Assembly (NCBI RefSeq): GCF_003316695.1
Contig: NZ_PDKB01000008.1
Span: 1-64,000 of the forward strand
DNA length: 64,000 nt
Origin: Aliarcobacter vitoriensis
Lineage (GTDB): Bacteria > Campylobacterota > Campylobacteria > Campylobacterales > Arcobacteraceae
Direction: 5' to 3'
A program made the position numbers and the translations under genes. A model generated the notes under the pieces. The model did no database searches. It saw nothing but the letters and a program-made list of their open reading frames with translations, and was not told the origin of the DNA. This document shows, piece by piece, positions 26,040 through 36,652 of this stretch (within the stretch, counting starts at the first letter, position 1; every line of letters begins with the position of its first letter).

Positions 26040-26818
26040 ATTTCACACTTTCCTATCTCAAAATTTATATTCTTTAAAACTATGTTTACCATATCTAAAC
26101 TTATCTTACCGCTATATAAAATAGTTATTTTTTGGTCTTTATTTATACTATTTTTATTTTTACCTAGATCTTGTAATCTTTTTGCGATAGCATTTGCTGA
26201 ATCAAATAAAATAACATCTTCATTAAAAAACTTTTTTATATCATCTTGTATAATTGGATAGTGAGTACAACCTAAAACTATGCTATCTATATTTTTATTT
26301 TTTAAATCTTTTAAATAATTTGTTAAAAATAAATGTAAGCTATTTGTTTCAATATCAGCTTCTTCTATTTTTTTTGCTAAACCACTACAAGGAATATGGT
26401 ACAAATTTAACTGTTGATTAACTGATAAATTTTCTACAAGTTCTTTGTATTTTTTCCCATTTATTGTTGTTGGAGTTGCTAAAATTGCTATATTCTTTGT
26501 TTTTGAATTTAGAATAGCAGGTTTTAAAGCAGGTTCTACTCCAATAATTGGTAAATTTTTATATTTTTCTCTTAAGTATTTTATTGAAATTGAAGTTGCA
26601 GTGTTACAAGCAACTACTAAAATATCAATATTATAGTTATCAATCAAACAGTTTGTTATATTATCGCATCTTTGTAAAATTTCATTTGTATCTTTTTCAC
26701 CATAAGGTGCAAATAAGGTATCGGCTATATAAACATATTCTGTGTTTTTTACACTTTTAGTAATAGCATTTAGTATAGTTAATCCACCAATTCCTGAATC
26801 AAAAATTCCTACTTTCAA
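26036..26818 (-). CDS. murI: Glutamate racemase
   Basis: 260 aa. It makes D-glutamate for peptidoglycan. The two catalytic cysteines are Cys71 (VVACNTAT) and Cys184 (VLGCTHYP), with the N-terminal DSGIGGLT substrate loop at 7-14. It is the first gene of the run with dnaX. No operator is evident, but a long inverted repeat lies 110 bp upstream. Confidence 0.95.
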   Translation of the reverse strand: MKVGIFDSGIGGLTILNAITKSVKNTEYVYIADTLFAPYGEKDTNEILQRCDNITNCLIDNYNIDILVVACNTATSISIKYLREKYKNLPIIGVEPALKPAILNSKTKNIAILATPTTINGKKYKELVENLSVNQQLNLYHIPCSGLAKKIEEADIETNSLHLFLTNYLKDLKNKNIDSIVLGCTHYPIIQDDIKKFFNEDVILFDSANAIAKRLQDLGKNKNSINKDQKITILYSGKISLDMVNIVLKNINFEIGKCEI

Positions 26819-26929
26819 ATATATCCTTATTGAAATTTTGGCAGAATTATATCCAAATTAAAATTTGAATTTGATATAAGAAATTATTTATTAAAGTTTA
26901 AAATATTTTGAGAATAAAAGTGTTATCAC

Positions 26930-26984
26930 TTAAAAGCTAAAATTCTTAAATTAGACGGAAAATGGGTTGATTTTTAGCTTTTAA
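26930..26984. repeat. Perfect 13-bp inverted repeat in the murI-gdhA gap
   Basis: The 246-bp interval 26819-27064 has no gene. It holds TTAAAAGCTAAAA (26930-26942) and TTTTAGCTTTTAA (26972-26984), 29 bases apart, enclosing the relatively G-rich TTAGACGGAAAATGGG. As RNA this is a 13-bp hairpin with a large loop, and it lies within the upstream region of murI. Confidence 0.45.
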
Positions 26985-27027
26985 AATGATTTATATTTAT
27001 AGTGGTGTGGTAGTAAATTTTTATTTT

Positions 27028-27055
27028 AAACTTAAGGAAAGACCTTAAGTTTTTT
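27028..27055. terminator. Hairpin terminator at the 3' end of gdhA
   Basis: AAACTTAAGG (27028-27037) and CCTTAAGTTT (27043-27052) form a 10-bp stem with loop AAAGA. The T-run is best on the plus strand, but the hairpin directly follows the minus-strand gdhA stop. Confidence 0.65.
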
Positions 27056-27064
27056 AGTATCTGA

Positions 27065-28513
<1,449 letters not shown>

Positions 28514-28553
28514 TTATACTCTTTTTCCCTCATTTTAAGCATATTTTAAGTTA

Positions 28554-29876
28554 TTATTCATTCATTGAAGCAAAAAATTCATCATTATTTTTTGTTTTTT
28601 GCATTTTAGGATATAAGAATTTAAGAACATCAACTTCATCCATTTCACTCATTGCATTTCTTAAAATCCATGTTTTTTGTAAAGTATCAGCACTAAGTAA
28701 AAGTTCTTCTTTTCTTGTACCAGATTTTGTAATATCAATAGCAGGATATACTCTTTTATTTGCAGCATTTCTACTTAGAACTACTTCACTATTTCCAGTC
28801 CCTTTGAATTCTTCAAATATAACTTCATCCATTTTTGAACCAGTATCTATTAAAGCGGTTGATATTATTGTTAAACTTCCACCTTCTTCAATATTACGTG
28901 CAGCTCCAAAAAATCTTTTTGGTTTGTGTAAAGCATTTGCATCAACTCCACCACTTAGAACTTTACCTGAACTAGGAGTTACAGTATTGTATGCCCGAGC
29001 AAGTCTTGTAATAGAATCAAGTAATATTACGACATCTTTTTTCATTTCTACAAGTCTTTTTGCTTTTTCAATTACAATTTCAGCAACTCTTACATGGTTT
29101 TGAGCTGGTAAATCAAAAGTAGAACTATAAACCTCACCTTTTACGCTTCTTTGCATATCTGTAACTTCTTCTGGTCTTTCATCTATTAAAAGAACCATTA
29201 AAGTAACTTCAGGATGGTTTCTACTAATTGCATGTGCTAACTCTTTTAAAAGTTCAGTTTTACCAGTTTTTGGTGGAGCAACTATTAAACTTCTTTGACC
29301 TTTTCCCATCGGTGCAAAAAGATCTAAAACTCTTCCAGTTAATTTTTGTGAATCAAATTCAAATTTAAATTTTGTAGTTGAATAAAGTGGAGTTAAATTA
29401 TCAAATAATGGTCTGTTTTTTGAATCTTTTACAGGAAGATAATTTATAGCTTCAATTTTAAGTAAAGCATTATACTTTTCACTATCTTTATTTGGAGGTC
29501 TAACCTGACCTGTTACTATATCTCCAGTTCGAAGTGCAAATTTTCTAATTTGTGTAGCACTTACATAAGAGTCATTTGATGTATCAGAAAAATTTCCATC
29601 AATTGCTCTTAAGAATCCAAATCCACCTTCTTTTATTTCTAAAATTCCAGTAAATAGGATAAATCCACCAGCATCTATTTGAGAAGCAAGTATCATAAAC
29701 ATTAAATCTTGTCTTTTTAACTCTTGAGGATTTTCAACTTCAAGTTCATTTGCTATATCAAGTAGAGTTTCAAGTGGTAACTCTCTTAATTGCTCAATTT
29801 TATAACCTTCAACAGGAATGTGAGTTCTTGTTTTTTTGGTAGTTTTTGTTTTTATTTCTTCTTTAGACTCTTCCAT
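28554..29876 (-). CDS. rho: Transcription termination factor Rho
   Basis: 440 aa from ATG 29876, which has AAAGG about 10 bases upstream; GTG 29900 is a possible earlier start (448 aa) without a ribosome site. Domains: basic N-terminus, Rho N-domain and cold-shock RNA-binding fold ([14 protein letters not shown]), then the RecA-like motor with Walker [12 protein letters not shown], Walker [16 protein letters not shown], the Q-loop [17 protein letters not shown], and R-loop. Essential hexameric RNA helicase. Confidence 0.95.
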   Translation of the reverse strand: MEESKEEIKTKTTKKTRTHIPVEGYKIEQLRELPLETLLDIANELEVENPQELKRQDLMFMILASQIDAGGFILFTGILEIKEGGFGFLRAIDGNFSDTSNDSYVSATQIRKFALRTGDIVTGQVRPPNKDSEKYNALLKIEAINYLPVKDSKNRPLFDNLTPLYSTTKFKFEFDSQKLTGRVLDLFAPMGKGQRSLIVAPPKTGKTELLKELAHAISRNHPEVTLMVLLIDERPEEVTDMQRSVKGEVYSSTFDLPAQNHVRVAEIVIEKAKRLVEMKKDVVILLDSITRLARAYNTVTPSSGKVLSGGVDANALHKPKRFFGAARNIEEGGSLTIISTALIDTGSKMDEVIFEEFKGTGNSEVVLSRNAANKRVYPAIDITKSGTRKEELLLSADTLQKTWILRNAMSEMDEVDVLKFLYPKMQKTKNNDEFFASMNE

Positions 29877-29990
29877 GAGTATATTTGCCTTTGATTTCAC
29901 ATAATAATATATGCAGTTTTATGTAGTTTTGTAGTTTTATAAAGTTAGGTGTAATTTTAGTATTTATTTTTAAAATTGTCAATATAAATT

Positions 29991-30022
29991 AAAAAAGAGT
30001 ATCAAACTGATACCCTTTTTTT
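29991..30022 (-). terminator. Intrinsic terminator of ahpC
   Basis: On the minus strand GGGTATCA pairs with TGATACTC (one G-U pair) around a short loop, followed by six T. It lies 11 bp beyond the ahpC stop. Confidence 0.75.
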
Positions 30023-30032
30023 AATATGGTAA

Positions 30033-30629
30033 TTATAATTTACCTTCATTTTTAGCTAAGTAGTTAGCAACACCATCTTTGTCAGCTTTCATACCTTCAT
30101 CGCCTTTTTGCCATCCAGCTGGACAAACTTCACCATATTCATTTGTAAATAACATTGCATCTACCATTCTTATCATTTCATCAACATTTCTTCCTAATGG
30201 TAAGTCATTGATAACAGCATGTCTTATTGTTCCATCTTTGTCAATTAAAAAAGATCCTCTTAATGCAACTGATTCACCAAATAGTACATCATAATCTTTA
30301 GAAATTTGTTTATTTAAATCTGCTACCATAGGAAATTTAACTCTTCCAATTCCACCATTTTCAACAGCAGTTTCTCTCCAAGCAAAGTGAGAGAATTGTG
30401 AATCTACTGAGCAACCAATTACATTAATTCCTCTTGCTTTAAATTCATCAGTTCTTTTTGAGAAAGCAATAATTTCTGATGGACAAACAAACGTAAAGTC
30501 TAAAGGCCAAAAGAATAAAATTGCACCTTTCTCACCAATATTTTTATATAAGTTAAAATCTTCTACAATTTGACCATCTGCAAGTACAGCCGTTGCTGTA
30601 AAATCTGGAGCTTTTTTTGTTACTAACAT
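30033..30629 (-). CDS. ahpC: 2-Cys peroxiredoxin (AhpC)
   Basis: 198 aa, as in Campylobacter AhpC. Peroxidatic Cys49 is in FTFVCPSE and resolving Cys169 in GEVCPAGW, both needed for a typical 2-Cys enzyme that reduces H2O2 and organic peroxides. The GGLG/YF over-oxidation motif is not obvious. It is divergent from fdxA, the same neighbour pair as in C. jejuni, where ahpC is PerR-controlled. Confidence 0.95.
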   Translation of the reverse strand: MLVTKKAPDFTATAVLADGQIVEDFNLYKNIGEKGAILFFWPLDFTFVCPSEIIAFSKRTDEFKARGINVIGCSVDSQFSHFAWRETAVENGGIGRVKFPMVADLNKQISKDYDVLFGESVALRGSFLIDKDGTIRHAVINDLPLGRNVDEMIRMVDAMLFTNEYGEVCPAGWQKGDEGMKADKDGVANYLAKNEGKL

Positions 30630-30710
30630 TTTTTAATCCTTTTTTATAATAAAATTTAATATTGGAATTTTATCAATTTTTTTTTATACTAAGCTTAAAA
30701 TAGTCAAATT

Positions 30711-30724
30711 TTATTATTTAATAA
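30711..30724. promoter_or_regulatory. AT-rich palindrome in the ahpC-fdxA divergent region (PerR-like)
   Basis: TTATTA-TT-TAATAA (30711-30724) is a near-perfect dyad similar in style to PerR boxes (TTATAAT-N-ATTATAA). It lies 32 bp upstream of the fdxA -10. In such AT-rich DNA the match could be chance. Confidence 0.3.
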
Positions 30725-30755
30725 TTTTTATCTTTAATGATATTTTTATTTTTGC

Positions 30756-30761
30756 TATGAT
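30756..30761 (+). promoter_or_regulatory. fdxA promoter -10 box
   Basis: TATGAT preceded by TTTGC (a TGC-extended context), 36 bp before the ATG; TGGAGAA is the ribosome site. Confidence 0.5.
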
Positions 30762-30796
30762 AGAGTTTAAAAAATTTATTTTATGGAGAATATTTT

Positions 30797-31069
30797 ATGG
30801 CAGTTAAAATTACTGATATTTGTATTAGTTGTGATGCTTGTTTAGATGAGTGTCCAGTTGGCGCTATTGTAGATAATGATGATAATCCAACAGGTGAAGA
30901 TATATATTTTGTATATAAAGATAAATGTGTTGAGTGTGTAGGACATAATGATGAACCAGCATGTGCTGATGCCTGTCCAACTGAAGGATGCATTGTTTGG
31001 GATGAAGTTGGTTCTAGTCAAGTTGAAAAAGAGGATAGAGGTGTTGTTGGTACACCAGTTGTTGAATAA
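30797..31069 (+). CDS. fdxA: 2[4Fe-4S] ferredoxin, Alvin type
   Basis: 90 aa. The first cluster motif is CISCDACLDECP. The second is C-x2-C-x8-C-x3-C (CVECVGHNDEPACADACP), the lengthened loop of the Allochromatium-type ferredoxins, which shifts potentials very low. It matches the small ferredoxin found divergent from ahpC in Campylobacter and Helicobacter. Likely electron carrier for 2-oxoacid oxidoreductases or stress functions. Confidence 0.93.
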   Translation: MAVKITDICISCDACLDECPVGAIVDNDDNPTGEDIYFVYKDKCVECVGHNDEPACADACPTEGCIVWDEVGSSQVEKEDRGVVGTPVVE

Positions 31070-31127
31070 TATATTAAAAAATATTCAAGGACAGTAATAT
31101 AAACTTGCCTTTTTTTATTTTTTCAGA

Positions 31128-31133
31128 TATAAT
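31128..31133 (+). promoter_or_regulatory. Promoter -10 of the ndk operon
   Basis: A perfect TATAAT after a T-rich stretch, 31 bp upstream of the ndk ATG, followed by an unusually G/C-rich CCGCGAC at the expected start site. Confidence 0.65.
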
Positions 31134-31163
31134 CCGCGACTTAAAATTTATATAGGAACAGAT

Positions 31164-31577
31164 ATGGAAAGAACATTATCAATCATTAAACCTGATGCAG
31201 TAGCAAAAAATGTAGTTGGAAAAATTTTAGACAGATTTGAATCAGCTGGATTAAAAATAGCTACAACAAAAAAATTACAGTTAAGTAAGGCTGATGCAGA
31301 AGCTTTTTATGCGGTTCATTCAAGTAGACCTTTTTTCAAAGATTTAGTTGATTTTATGATCTCAGGACCAGTTGTGGTTTCAGTTTTAGAAGGTGAAAAC
31401 GCAATGGCTAAAAATAGAGAACTAATGGGTGCAACAAATCCAAAAGAGGCTGCTGCTGGAACAATTAGGGCAGATTTTGCAGATTCTATTGATGCAAACG
31501 CAGTTCATGGAAGCGATTCACTAGAAAATGCAGAAATTGAAATTAATTTCTTTTTTGCACAAAGAGAAATTTGTTAA
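31164..31577 (+). CDS. ndk: Nucleoside diphosphate kinase
   Basis: 137 aa, full length. It transfers phosphate between nucleoside di- and triphosphates through phospho-His115 in [12 protein letters not shown], with the N-terminal [12 protein letters not shown] signature. First gene of ndk-DUF177-rpmF-plsX-fabH, an order I recall from C. jejuni. Confidence 0.97.
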   Translation: MERTLSIIKPDAVAKNVVGKILDRFESAGLKIATTKKLQLSKADAEAFYAVHSSRPFFKDLVDFMISGPVVVSVLEGENAMAKNRELMGATNPKEAAAGTIRADFADSIDANAVHGSDSLENAEIEINFFFAQREIC

Positions 31578-31582
31578 TTTAA

Positions 31583-31963
31583 ATGAAAATAGAGTTTAAA
31601 AAAGTACCAACTGATAAGAAAGAGTTAAAAACAGAATTTAATTCAGTTAAAATTGAAGGTACTTTTTGTAGAATTTCATCATCATTAGTAAAAATTGAAG
31701 CGAAACTTAGTGGCAACATAGATATAGATTGCTCGAGATGTGCTGAATTGGAAATTTTATCTTTAGATGAAGAACTTAAACTAATTTTAAGTGATGGTGT
31801 CTTTAAAGGTGAAGAAAAAGATGAATTTTTAGTAATAGAAATAGAAAATAGTTTAATTGATTTTGATGAAATAATAGAAAGTGAATTAAACAGCGTAAAA
31901 AGTGAGTACCATATTTGTAAAGAGTGCTTACAAAAAGATAAACTTGTTGAACAAGAATTTTAA
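31583..31963 (+). CDS. DUF177 (YceD-like) protein
   Basis: 126 aa. It has the DUF177 layout: an N-terminal region, a Cys pair (DCSRCAE near residue 52), acidic middle, and a second pair (CKECLQ near residue 113), suggesting a metal site. DUF177 genes almost always precede rpmF, as here (12 bp apart), and have been linked to 23S rRNA maturation in other bacteria. Molecular role is not settled. Confidence 0.85.
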   Translation: MKIEFKKVPTDKKELKTEFNSVKIEGTFCRISSSLVKIEAKLSGNIDIDCSRCAELEILSLDEELKLILSDGVFKGEEKDEFLVIEIENSLIDFDEIIESELNSVKSEYHICKECLQKDKLVEQEF

Positions 31964-31975
31964 AGGAGAATAATT

Positions 31976-32128
31976 ATGGCAGTACCAAAGAGAAGAGTTT
32001 CTCATACAAGATCAGCGAAGAGAAGAACACACTACAAAATTGAGTTAAAAAGACCAGTGAAAGATAGTGATGGTTCTTGGAAAATGCCTCATATGGTTAA
32101 TCCAAACACTGGTGAATATAAAAACTAA
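31976..32128 (+). CDS. rpmF: 50S ribosomal protein L32
   Basis: 50 aa, [20 protein letters not shown] at the start, the L32 signature. The zinc-binding cysteines of some L32 forms are absent, making this the Cys-minus type. AAAGGAGAA precedes the ATG. Its stop TAA shares one base with the plsX ATG. Confidence 0.96.
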   Translation: MAVPKRRVSHTRSAKRRTHYKIELKRPVKDSDGSWKMPHMVNPNTGEYKN

Positions 32129-33147
32129 TGTTAAGAATAGCTATAGATGCGATGGGTGGGGACTTTGGTCCTGAGCCTATAATAGAAGGATTAATATTAG
32201 CTATTAGAAATAACAATAATTTTACGGCAATAGCTGTAGGAGATGAAGAACAACTTTTAAAACTTATCCCCCCCTCATTTTTAAATAGAATAGAAATACT
32301 TGACACTAAAGATGTTATTAGTATGCATGATAGTGCTACTGATGCTTTAAAAAGAAAAGAATCAACAATCTATAAAGCAATAGAATTAGTAAAAGAAGGA
32401 AAAGCTGACGCTATAGTTTCTGCTGGACATTCAGGTGCTTCTATGTCATTAGCAACTTTGAGAATTGGAAGGATTAAAGGTGTTTCAAGACCTGCAATAG
32501 CAACTCTTATGCCAACAAGTGAAAATCAAAATACATTAGTCTTAGATGTTGGTGCAAATGTTGATAGCGATGCCAAAAATTTATTTGAATTTGCTGTTAT
32601 GGGACAAGCTTATGCTCAAAGCGTACTTAGAATAGATGAACCTATCATAGGTCTTTTGAGTAATGGTGAAGAAGAAAGTAAAGGAAATGAAGTAACAAAA
32701 GAAGCTTATAAATTGATTTCTAAAGTCCCAAATTTTGCTGGTAATGTTGAAGGTAGTGATATTTTTAAAGGTACAGTAGATGTTGTTGTTTGTGATGGTT
32801 TTGTTGGTAATATTTTACTTAAAACAGCAGAAGGTGTTGCAGATACAATTGGTAAAATAATCAAAAAAAATCTTAAAAGATCTCTTATTTCGATTACTGG
32901 TGCAGTATTAATGAGAAAAGTTTTTAAAAACTTAAAAGTAAGAGTAGATTATGCAGAATATGGTGGTGCACCACTTCTTGGAGTTAAAGCTCCTGTTATT
33001 ATATCTCATGGAAAATCAAATCCTAAAGCTATAATGAATGCAATATTTCAAGCAATACACTCAGCTAGTTCAAATTTAGATACTATTATTGAACAAAGAT
33101 TAGTTAAATATGGAACTAAAGAAGATAATAGTCATCAAGAAGTTTAA
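32128..33147 (+). CDS. plsX: Phosphate acyltransferase PlsX
   Basis: 339 aa. It converts acyl-ACP to acyl-phosphate for phospholipid synthesis at the membrane surface. N-terminal [23 protein letters not shown], and C-terminal [20 protein letters not shown] motifs are intact. It overlaps rpmF by one base and is 12 bp from fabH. A C7 tract (32268-32274) is in frame. Confidence 0.96.
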   Translation: MLRIAIDAMGGDFGPEPIIEGLILAIRNNNNFTAIAVGDEEQLLKLIPPSFLNRIEILDTKDVISMHDSATDALKRKESTIYKAIELVKEGKADAIVSAGHSGASMSLATLRIGRIKGVSRPAIATLMPTSENQNTLVLDVGANVDSDAKNLFEFAVMGQAYAQSVLRIDEPIIGLLSNGEEESKGNEVTKEAYKLISKVPNFAGNVEGSDIFKGTVDVVVCDGFVGNILLKTAEGVADTIGKIIKKNLKRSLISITGAVLMRKVFKNLKVRVDYAEYGGAPLLGVKAPVIISHGKSNPKAIMNAIFQAIHSASSNLDTIIEQRLVKYGTKEDNSHQEV

Positions 33148-33159
33148 GGATTATTAAAA

Positions 33160-34161
33160 ATGATATATGCAGCATTTAGATCAATTGGAGCTTATATTCC
33201 ACCTAAAATTATGACAAATCAAGATTTTGAGAAAATTATTGATACAAGTGATGAGTGGATTACAAAAAGAACTGGTATTAAAGAAAGAAGAATAGCTGAA
33301 AAAAATGAAGCATCTTCTGATTTAGGTTCTAAAGCTGCAAAAGTAGCTATTGAAAGAGCAAATATAGATAAAAGAGATATAGATTTAGTTATTTGTGCGA
33401 CTGTTACTCCTGATTTTTTATGTATGCCTTCAACTGCTTGTTTGATAGCTTCTAAGCTTGAATTACCAAATGTTATGGCTTTTGATGTTAGTGCAGCTTG
33501 TACAGGATTTGTATACGCTTTAAGTATTGCAAAAGCTTTTGTTGAATCTGGAATGAAAAAAAATGTATTAATTGTCGGGGCTGAAAAATATAGTTCAATT
33601 TTAAATTATGAAGACAGAACAACTTGTTTTATTTTTGGAGATGGTGCTGGAGCGGCAATAATTAGTGCTACGACAAATAAAGATGAAGCAATTATTGATG
33701 TACATTGCTCTAGTGATGGAACTTATGAAGATTTAATAAAAACTGCTGGAGGTGGAAGTAGAAATCCATGTTCACAGGAAGTTTTAGATAATAAAATGGC
33801 ATGTATTAGTATGAAAGGTAATGAGACTTTTAAACTTGCAGTTAAAACTTTGACTTCTGATGTTAAAGATATGATGGAAAAACATAGTCTTTCAAATTCA
33901 GATATTACACATTTTATTCCTCATCAGGCAAATTATAGAATTATAAAAGCTGTTGGAGATGCTTTAAATTTAAGTGAAGAGCAAACTATAGTTACTGTTG
34001 ATAAGTATGGTAATACTTCGGCTGCTTCTATTCCAATGGCTATGAATTACGCATATGAGCAAGGAAGAATAAAATCAGGGGATACAATACTTTTTGATGC
34101 TTTTGGTGGTGGACTAACTTGGGGGTCAGCATTATTTCGATTTTCCCCAAAAGATAAATAG
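33160..34161 (+). CDS. fabH: 3-oxoacyl-ACP synthase III
   Basis: 333 aa. It starts fatty-acid synthesis by condensing acetyl-CoA with malonyl-ACP. The catalytic triad is Cys114 (SAACTGF), His255 (IPHQAN) and Asn285 (YGNTSA). Last gene of the operon, followed by a hairpin. Confidence 0.96.
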   Translation: MIYAAFRSIGAYIPPKIMTNQDFEKIIDTSDEWITKRTGIKERRIAEKNEASSDLGSKAAKVAIERANIDKRDIDLVICATVTPDFLCMPSTACLIASKLELPNVMAFDVSAACTGFVYALSIAKAFVESGMKKNVLIVGAEKYSSILNYEDRTTCFIFGDGAGAAIISATTNKDEAIIDVHCSSDGTYEDLIKTAGGGSRNPCSQEVLDNKMACISMKGNETFKLAVKTLTSDVKDMMEKHSLSNSDITHFIPHQANYRIIKAVGDALNLSEEQTIVTVDKYGNTSAASIPMAMNYAYEQGRIKSGDTILFDAFGGGLTWGSALFRFSPKDK

Positions 34162-34190
34162 GTGAGTAATTTCTCCTATTTATAATTTTA
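34154..34190. terminator. Terminator hairpin after fabH
   Basis: ATAAATAGG (34154-34162) pairs with CCTATTTAT (34175-34183) over 9 bp with a 12-base loop, overlapping the fabH stop and followed by AATTTTAATT. It also faces the minus-strand gene ending at 34188. Confidence 0.55.
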
Positions 34191-34622
34191 ATTAAATTTC
34201 TTATTTTTAGGATTATTTTTAAAAACGTTGAATGAGTTTTTCTCCAAATTGTTATTGAATTTATCAACTGTTGCTGTTAAATTTATATATATAATATTTT
34301 CATCAATAATAATTTGTAAAATAGAATAAAGTGGTATTTTTAGAACACTTCCAAAATTATCTTTTCCAAAACCAGCTTCAAAATATAAAAAATCATCTTC
34401 AATTCTTACTGTTGTAAATGTATAACCAGCTAGTGTAAATAGTGAAAATTTATTTAAATTGGATTTTATATCATTTGGCAAATCTGGATTAAAACTTGTA
34501 CTTTCTATATTTGCAACTACGCTAAATTCTGTGTTAGTATCTATAATATATTGAATAATATCTTTTATATGTCTTTGTGACAAGTTTTTGAAATCATCAT
34601 TTTCAATAATATTTTTTAACAT
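34188..34622 (-). CDS. Uncharacterised small protein downstream of the dynamin pair
   Basis: 144 aa, no signal peptide or membrane segment. I do not recognise a family with confidence. Its middle (FTLAGYTFTTVRIEDDFLYFEAGFGKDNFGSVLKIPLYSILQII) looks like a small beta-barrel followed by a strand/helix, faintly recalling SspB-type adaptors, which is only an impression. The C-terminus is Asn/Lys-rich and probably disordered. It lies 11 bp after the second dynamin gene and on the same strand, so it is probably co-expressed with the GTPases. Confidence 0.6.
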   Translation of the reverse strand: MLKNIIENDDFKNLSQRHIKDIIQYIIDTNTEFSVVANIESTSFNPDLPNDIKSNLNKFSLFTLAGYTFTTVRIEDDFLYFEAGFGKDNFGSVLKIPLYSILQIIIDENIIYINLTATVDKFNNNLEKNSFNVFKNNPKNKKFN

Positions 34623-34633
34623 AATTTATTCCT

Positions 34634-36652
34634 TTATATTTCGTCTTTTATTTTATTTAGTTCATCTATTTTTTCAAGATATTGTTCTTTTTCTTTTTTT
34701 ACAAACTCTATTCTATCTTGGTTTATATCCAAATATTGTTCCTTTGAGTACTTTATAATTTTAAAAAGATAGTTTCTTTTTGAAGTTAAGAAATCTTCTA
34801 TTTTTTCGAAACCAAAATTAGCTTTAAGTTTTGCAACTATTTCATCTTCTCTTGGACAATTTATTGAGAATCTTGATGGTTCTTTTTTATACAATTCTTC
34901 ACTTTCCAATATTTGTTGTTCGAAATGAGCTATAGTTGCTTGAGTTATTTGAATATATGAGTAAGACAATGCTCCATTAAAATAAGCAAATTTCTTTCTA
35001 AGTGCTGATATATTTTCTAAAATTGCTTTATAAAATGCTCTTATAACATTTTCATAAACTTTTGCAGCAAAGTGTCTAGTATTTGAGAACTCAATATCTG
35101 ATGCTATTTCTCTTTGTTTTCTTATAAGTTCATAATTTTCTTGCCATTTTGATATATCATTTTTTACAATTCTAAAAACATCTCTAAAAGCTTCATCTGT
35201 ATCAAGTTCTATATTTTTAAGAAGTTTAATTGACCGTTTAAACATTTTGTCTATTGTTTGATCATCATAAAATAGTGCTTTATAAACTGCATCAGAATTA
35301 ATCCAAAAAGTTTCATATTCAAATTTTTCTATTTTAGCACCAAAAAGAGATTTTGACTCTTCAAATCTTGATGATTTCTTTTTGTTGATATTTTTAAATG
35401 TCTCTTGGGCTATTTTTTCCATAATATTTTCTAAAGAGTTATAAATATTGTAAAGTTCTTTTGAGTATTTTTTATATATGTTATCAAATGATTCAATTAC
35501 AAGTGGTTCACAAGACTCCAAAATATCAACTAAAGCATCATAAACTTTTATAATTGTTTGATACTCATTTGACAAAATATCACAAAAACTTTTTAAATCT
35601 TTTTTTATGGCAAATTCTTTTGCTTCTGCAGCTTGTGGACGAATAGTAGTATCAATAAAATTTAATACTTCTTGAATATTTGAATCATCTAGAAGTTTTG
35701 TATTATCAGTATTGTCACTATTCTTAATATTCTCTATATTTTTTAGATAAGTGTCAAATTCATTTTTAAACAAATCTAAACTATCGTCTTTTGATAGGTA
35801 ATCTTTAAAATAATTTAGAATAGTATTTTTTTCATCTTCAACTAAAATATCTTTATGACTTGCTCTACCTTCAAGTGCTTTAATCGCAGAAATAGGAACA
35901 ACTTTTGCAAAGTATTTAGAAAATTTTTCACTTACATATTTTGTAGTTGTTTCTACTTGTTCTTTAGTTAATTTGTCTTTTTGATTTAAAACACATAAAG
36001 ATTTATTTTTAAAATGTTGCATATATTCTTCTAGTACTTCAGCTTCTGATAGTTTTCCAGCATTATCTATTAAAGTTAGCCAAATAATTCCACCAACATC
36101 TTTTAATACCTTTTTGGTAATATCTGTATCGCTTTGAGATTGTGAATTAAGACCTGGAGTATCAACAAAAGAAATATCTTTTAAAATAGGCATTGGAGCA
36201 TATAAAGTAAGATATTTAATATTTTTCATTTCATCTTGTCTTTGATCTGTAAAATCAGCAATACTTTCTATTGGAGCATATTCTTGAACTCCTGAATAAT
36301 ATGTTATTTTTAATTTGTATTCATCACCATAATTTATAAAATTTACTTTAGATGTAACTGGAGTAATTCCTGTTGGCAAAATATTCCTTGAAAGTAATGC
36401 ATTTAAAAATGTTGATTTCCCAGCACTAAATTGCCCAGTAATAGCAACTTCCATAGGATACCTAGCTCTTCTTATTTGCTTATTTAATATAGCCTTTAAT
36501 TGCATAGATGGATGAAATTTTTCATCAAGAAGCTTATCTATAGTTTTTTTTATTTCTCCTACTAAACCATCTTCATATATAATTTCATTTTGAACACTTT
36601 CCTGTTTATATTCATTTACAAAACTTTTTAAAATATTTATATTTGCACTCAT
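34634..36652 (-). CDS. Bacterial dynamin-like GTPase, second of a pair (DLP2-like)
   Basis: 672 aa. GTPase motifs: G1 GQFSAGKST near residue 73, G3 DTPGLNSQ near 164, and G4 NQKDKL near 224. A helical stalk follows, with no transmembrane paddle that I can see clearly. It corresponds in position to the shorter partner of the C. jejuni DLP1/DLP2 pair behind frdB. Such pairs form hetero-tetramers that bridge membranes. Its ATG shares a base with the upstream gene's stop, so the two are translated together. Confidence 0.85.
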   Translation of the reverse strand: MSANINILKSFVNEYKQESVQNEIIYEDGLVGEIKKTIDKLLDEKFHPSMQLKAILNKQIRRARYPMEVAITGQFSAGKSTFLNALLSRNILPTGITPVTSKVNFINYGDEYKLKITYYSGVQEYAPIESIADFTDQRQDEMKNIKYLTLYAPMPILKDISFVDTPGLNSQSQSDTDITKKVLKDVGGIIWLTLIDNAGKLSEAEVLEEYMQHFKNKSLCVLNQKDKLTKEQVETTTKYVSEKFSKYFAKVVPISAIKALEGRASHKDILVEDEKNTILNYFKDYLSKDDSLDLFKNEFDTYLKNIENIKNSDNTDNTKLLDDSNIQEVLNFIDTTIRPQAAEAKEFAIKKDLKSFCDILSNEYQTIIKVYDALVDILESCEPLVIESFDNIYKKYSKELYNIYNSLENIMEKIAQETFKNINKKKSSRFEESKSLFGAKIEKFEYETFWINSDAVYKALFYDDQTIDKMFKRSIKLLKNIELDTDEAFRDVFRIVKNDISKWQENYELIRKQREIASDIEFSNTRHFAAKVYENVIRAFYKAILENISALRKKFAYFNGALSYSYIQITQATIAHFEQQILESEELYKKEPSRFSINCPREDEIVAKLKANFGFEKIEDFLTSKRNYLFKIIKYSKEQYLDINQDRIEFVKKEKEQYLEKIDELNKIKDEI

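Noticed and set aside
28804-29103. 99-codon plus-strand ORF inside rho
   Set aside because: It is antisense to the conserved ATPase core of Rho; nothing family-like in its translation.
32268-32274. C7 tract in plsX as a third phase-variable tract
   Set aside because: It is in frame, the gene is intact, seven is short for switching, and plsX is a core lipid gene.
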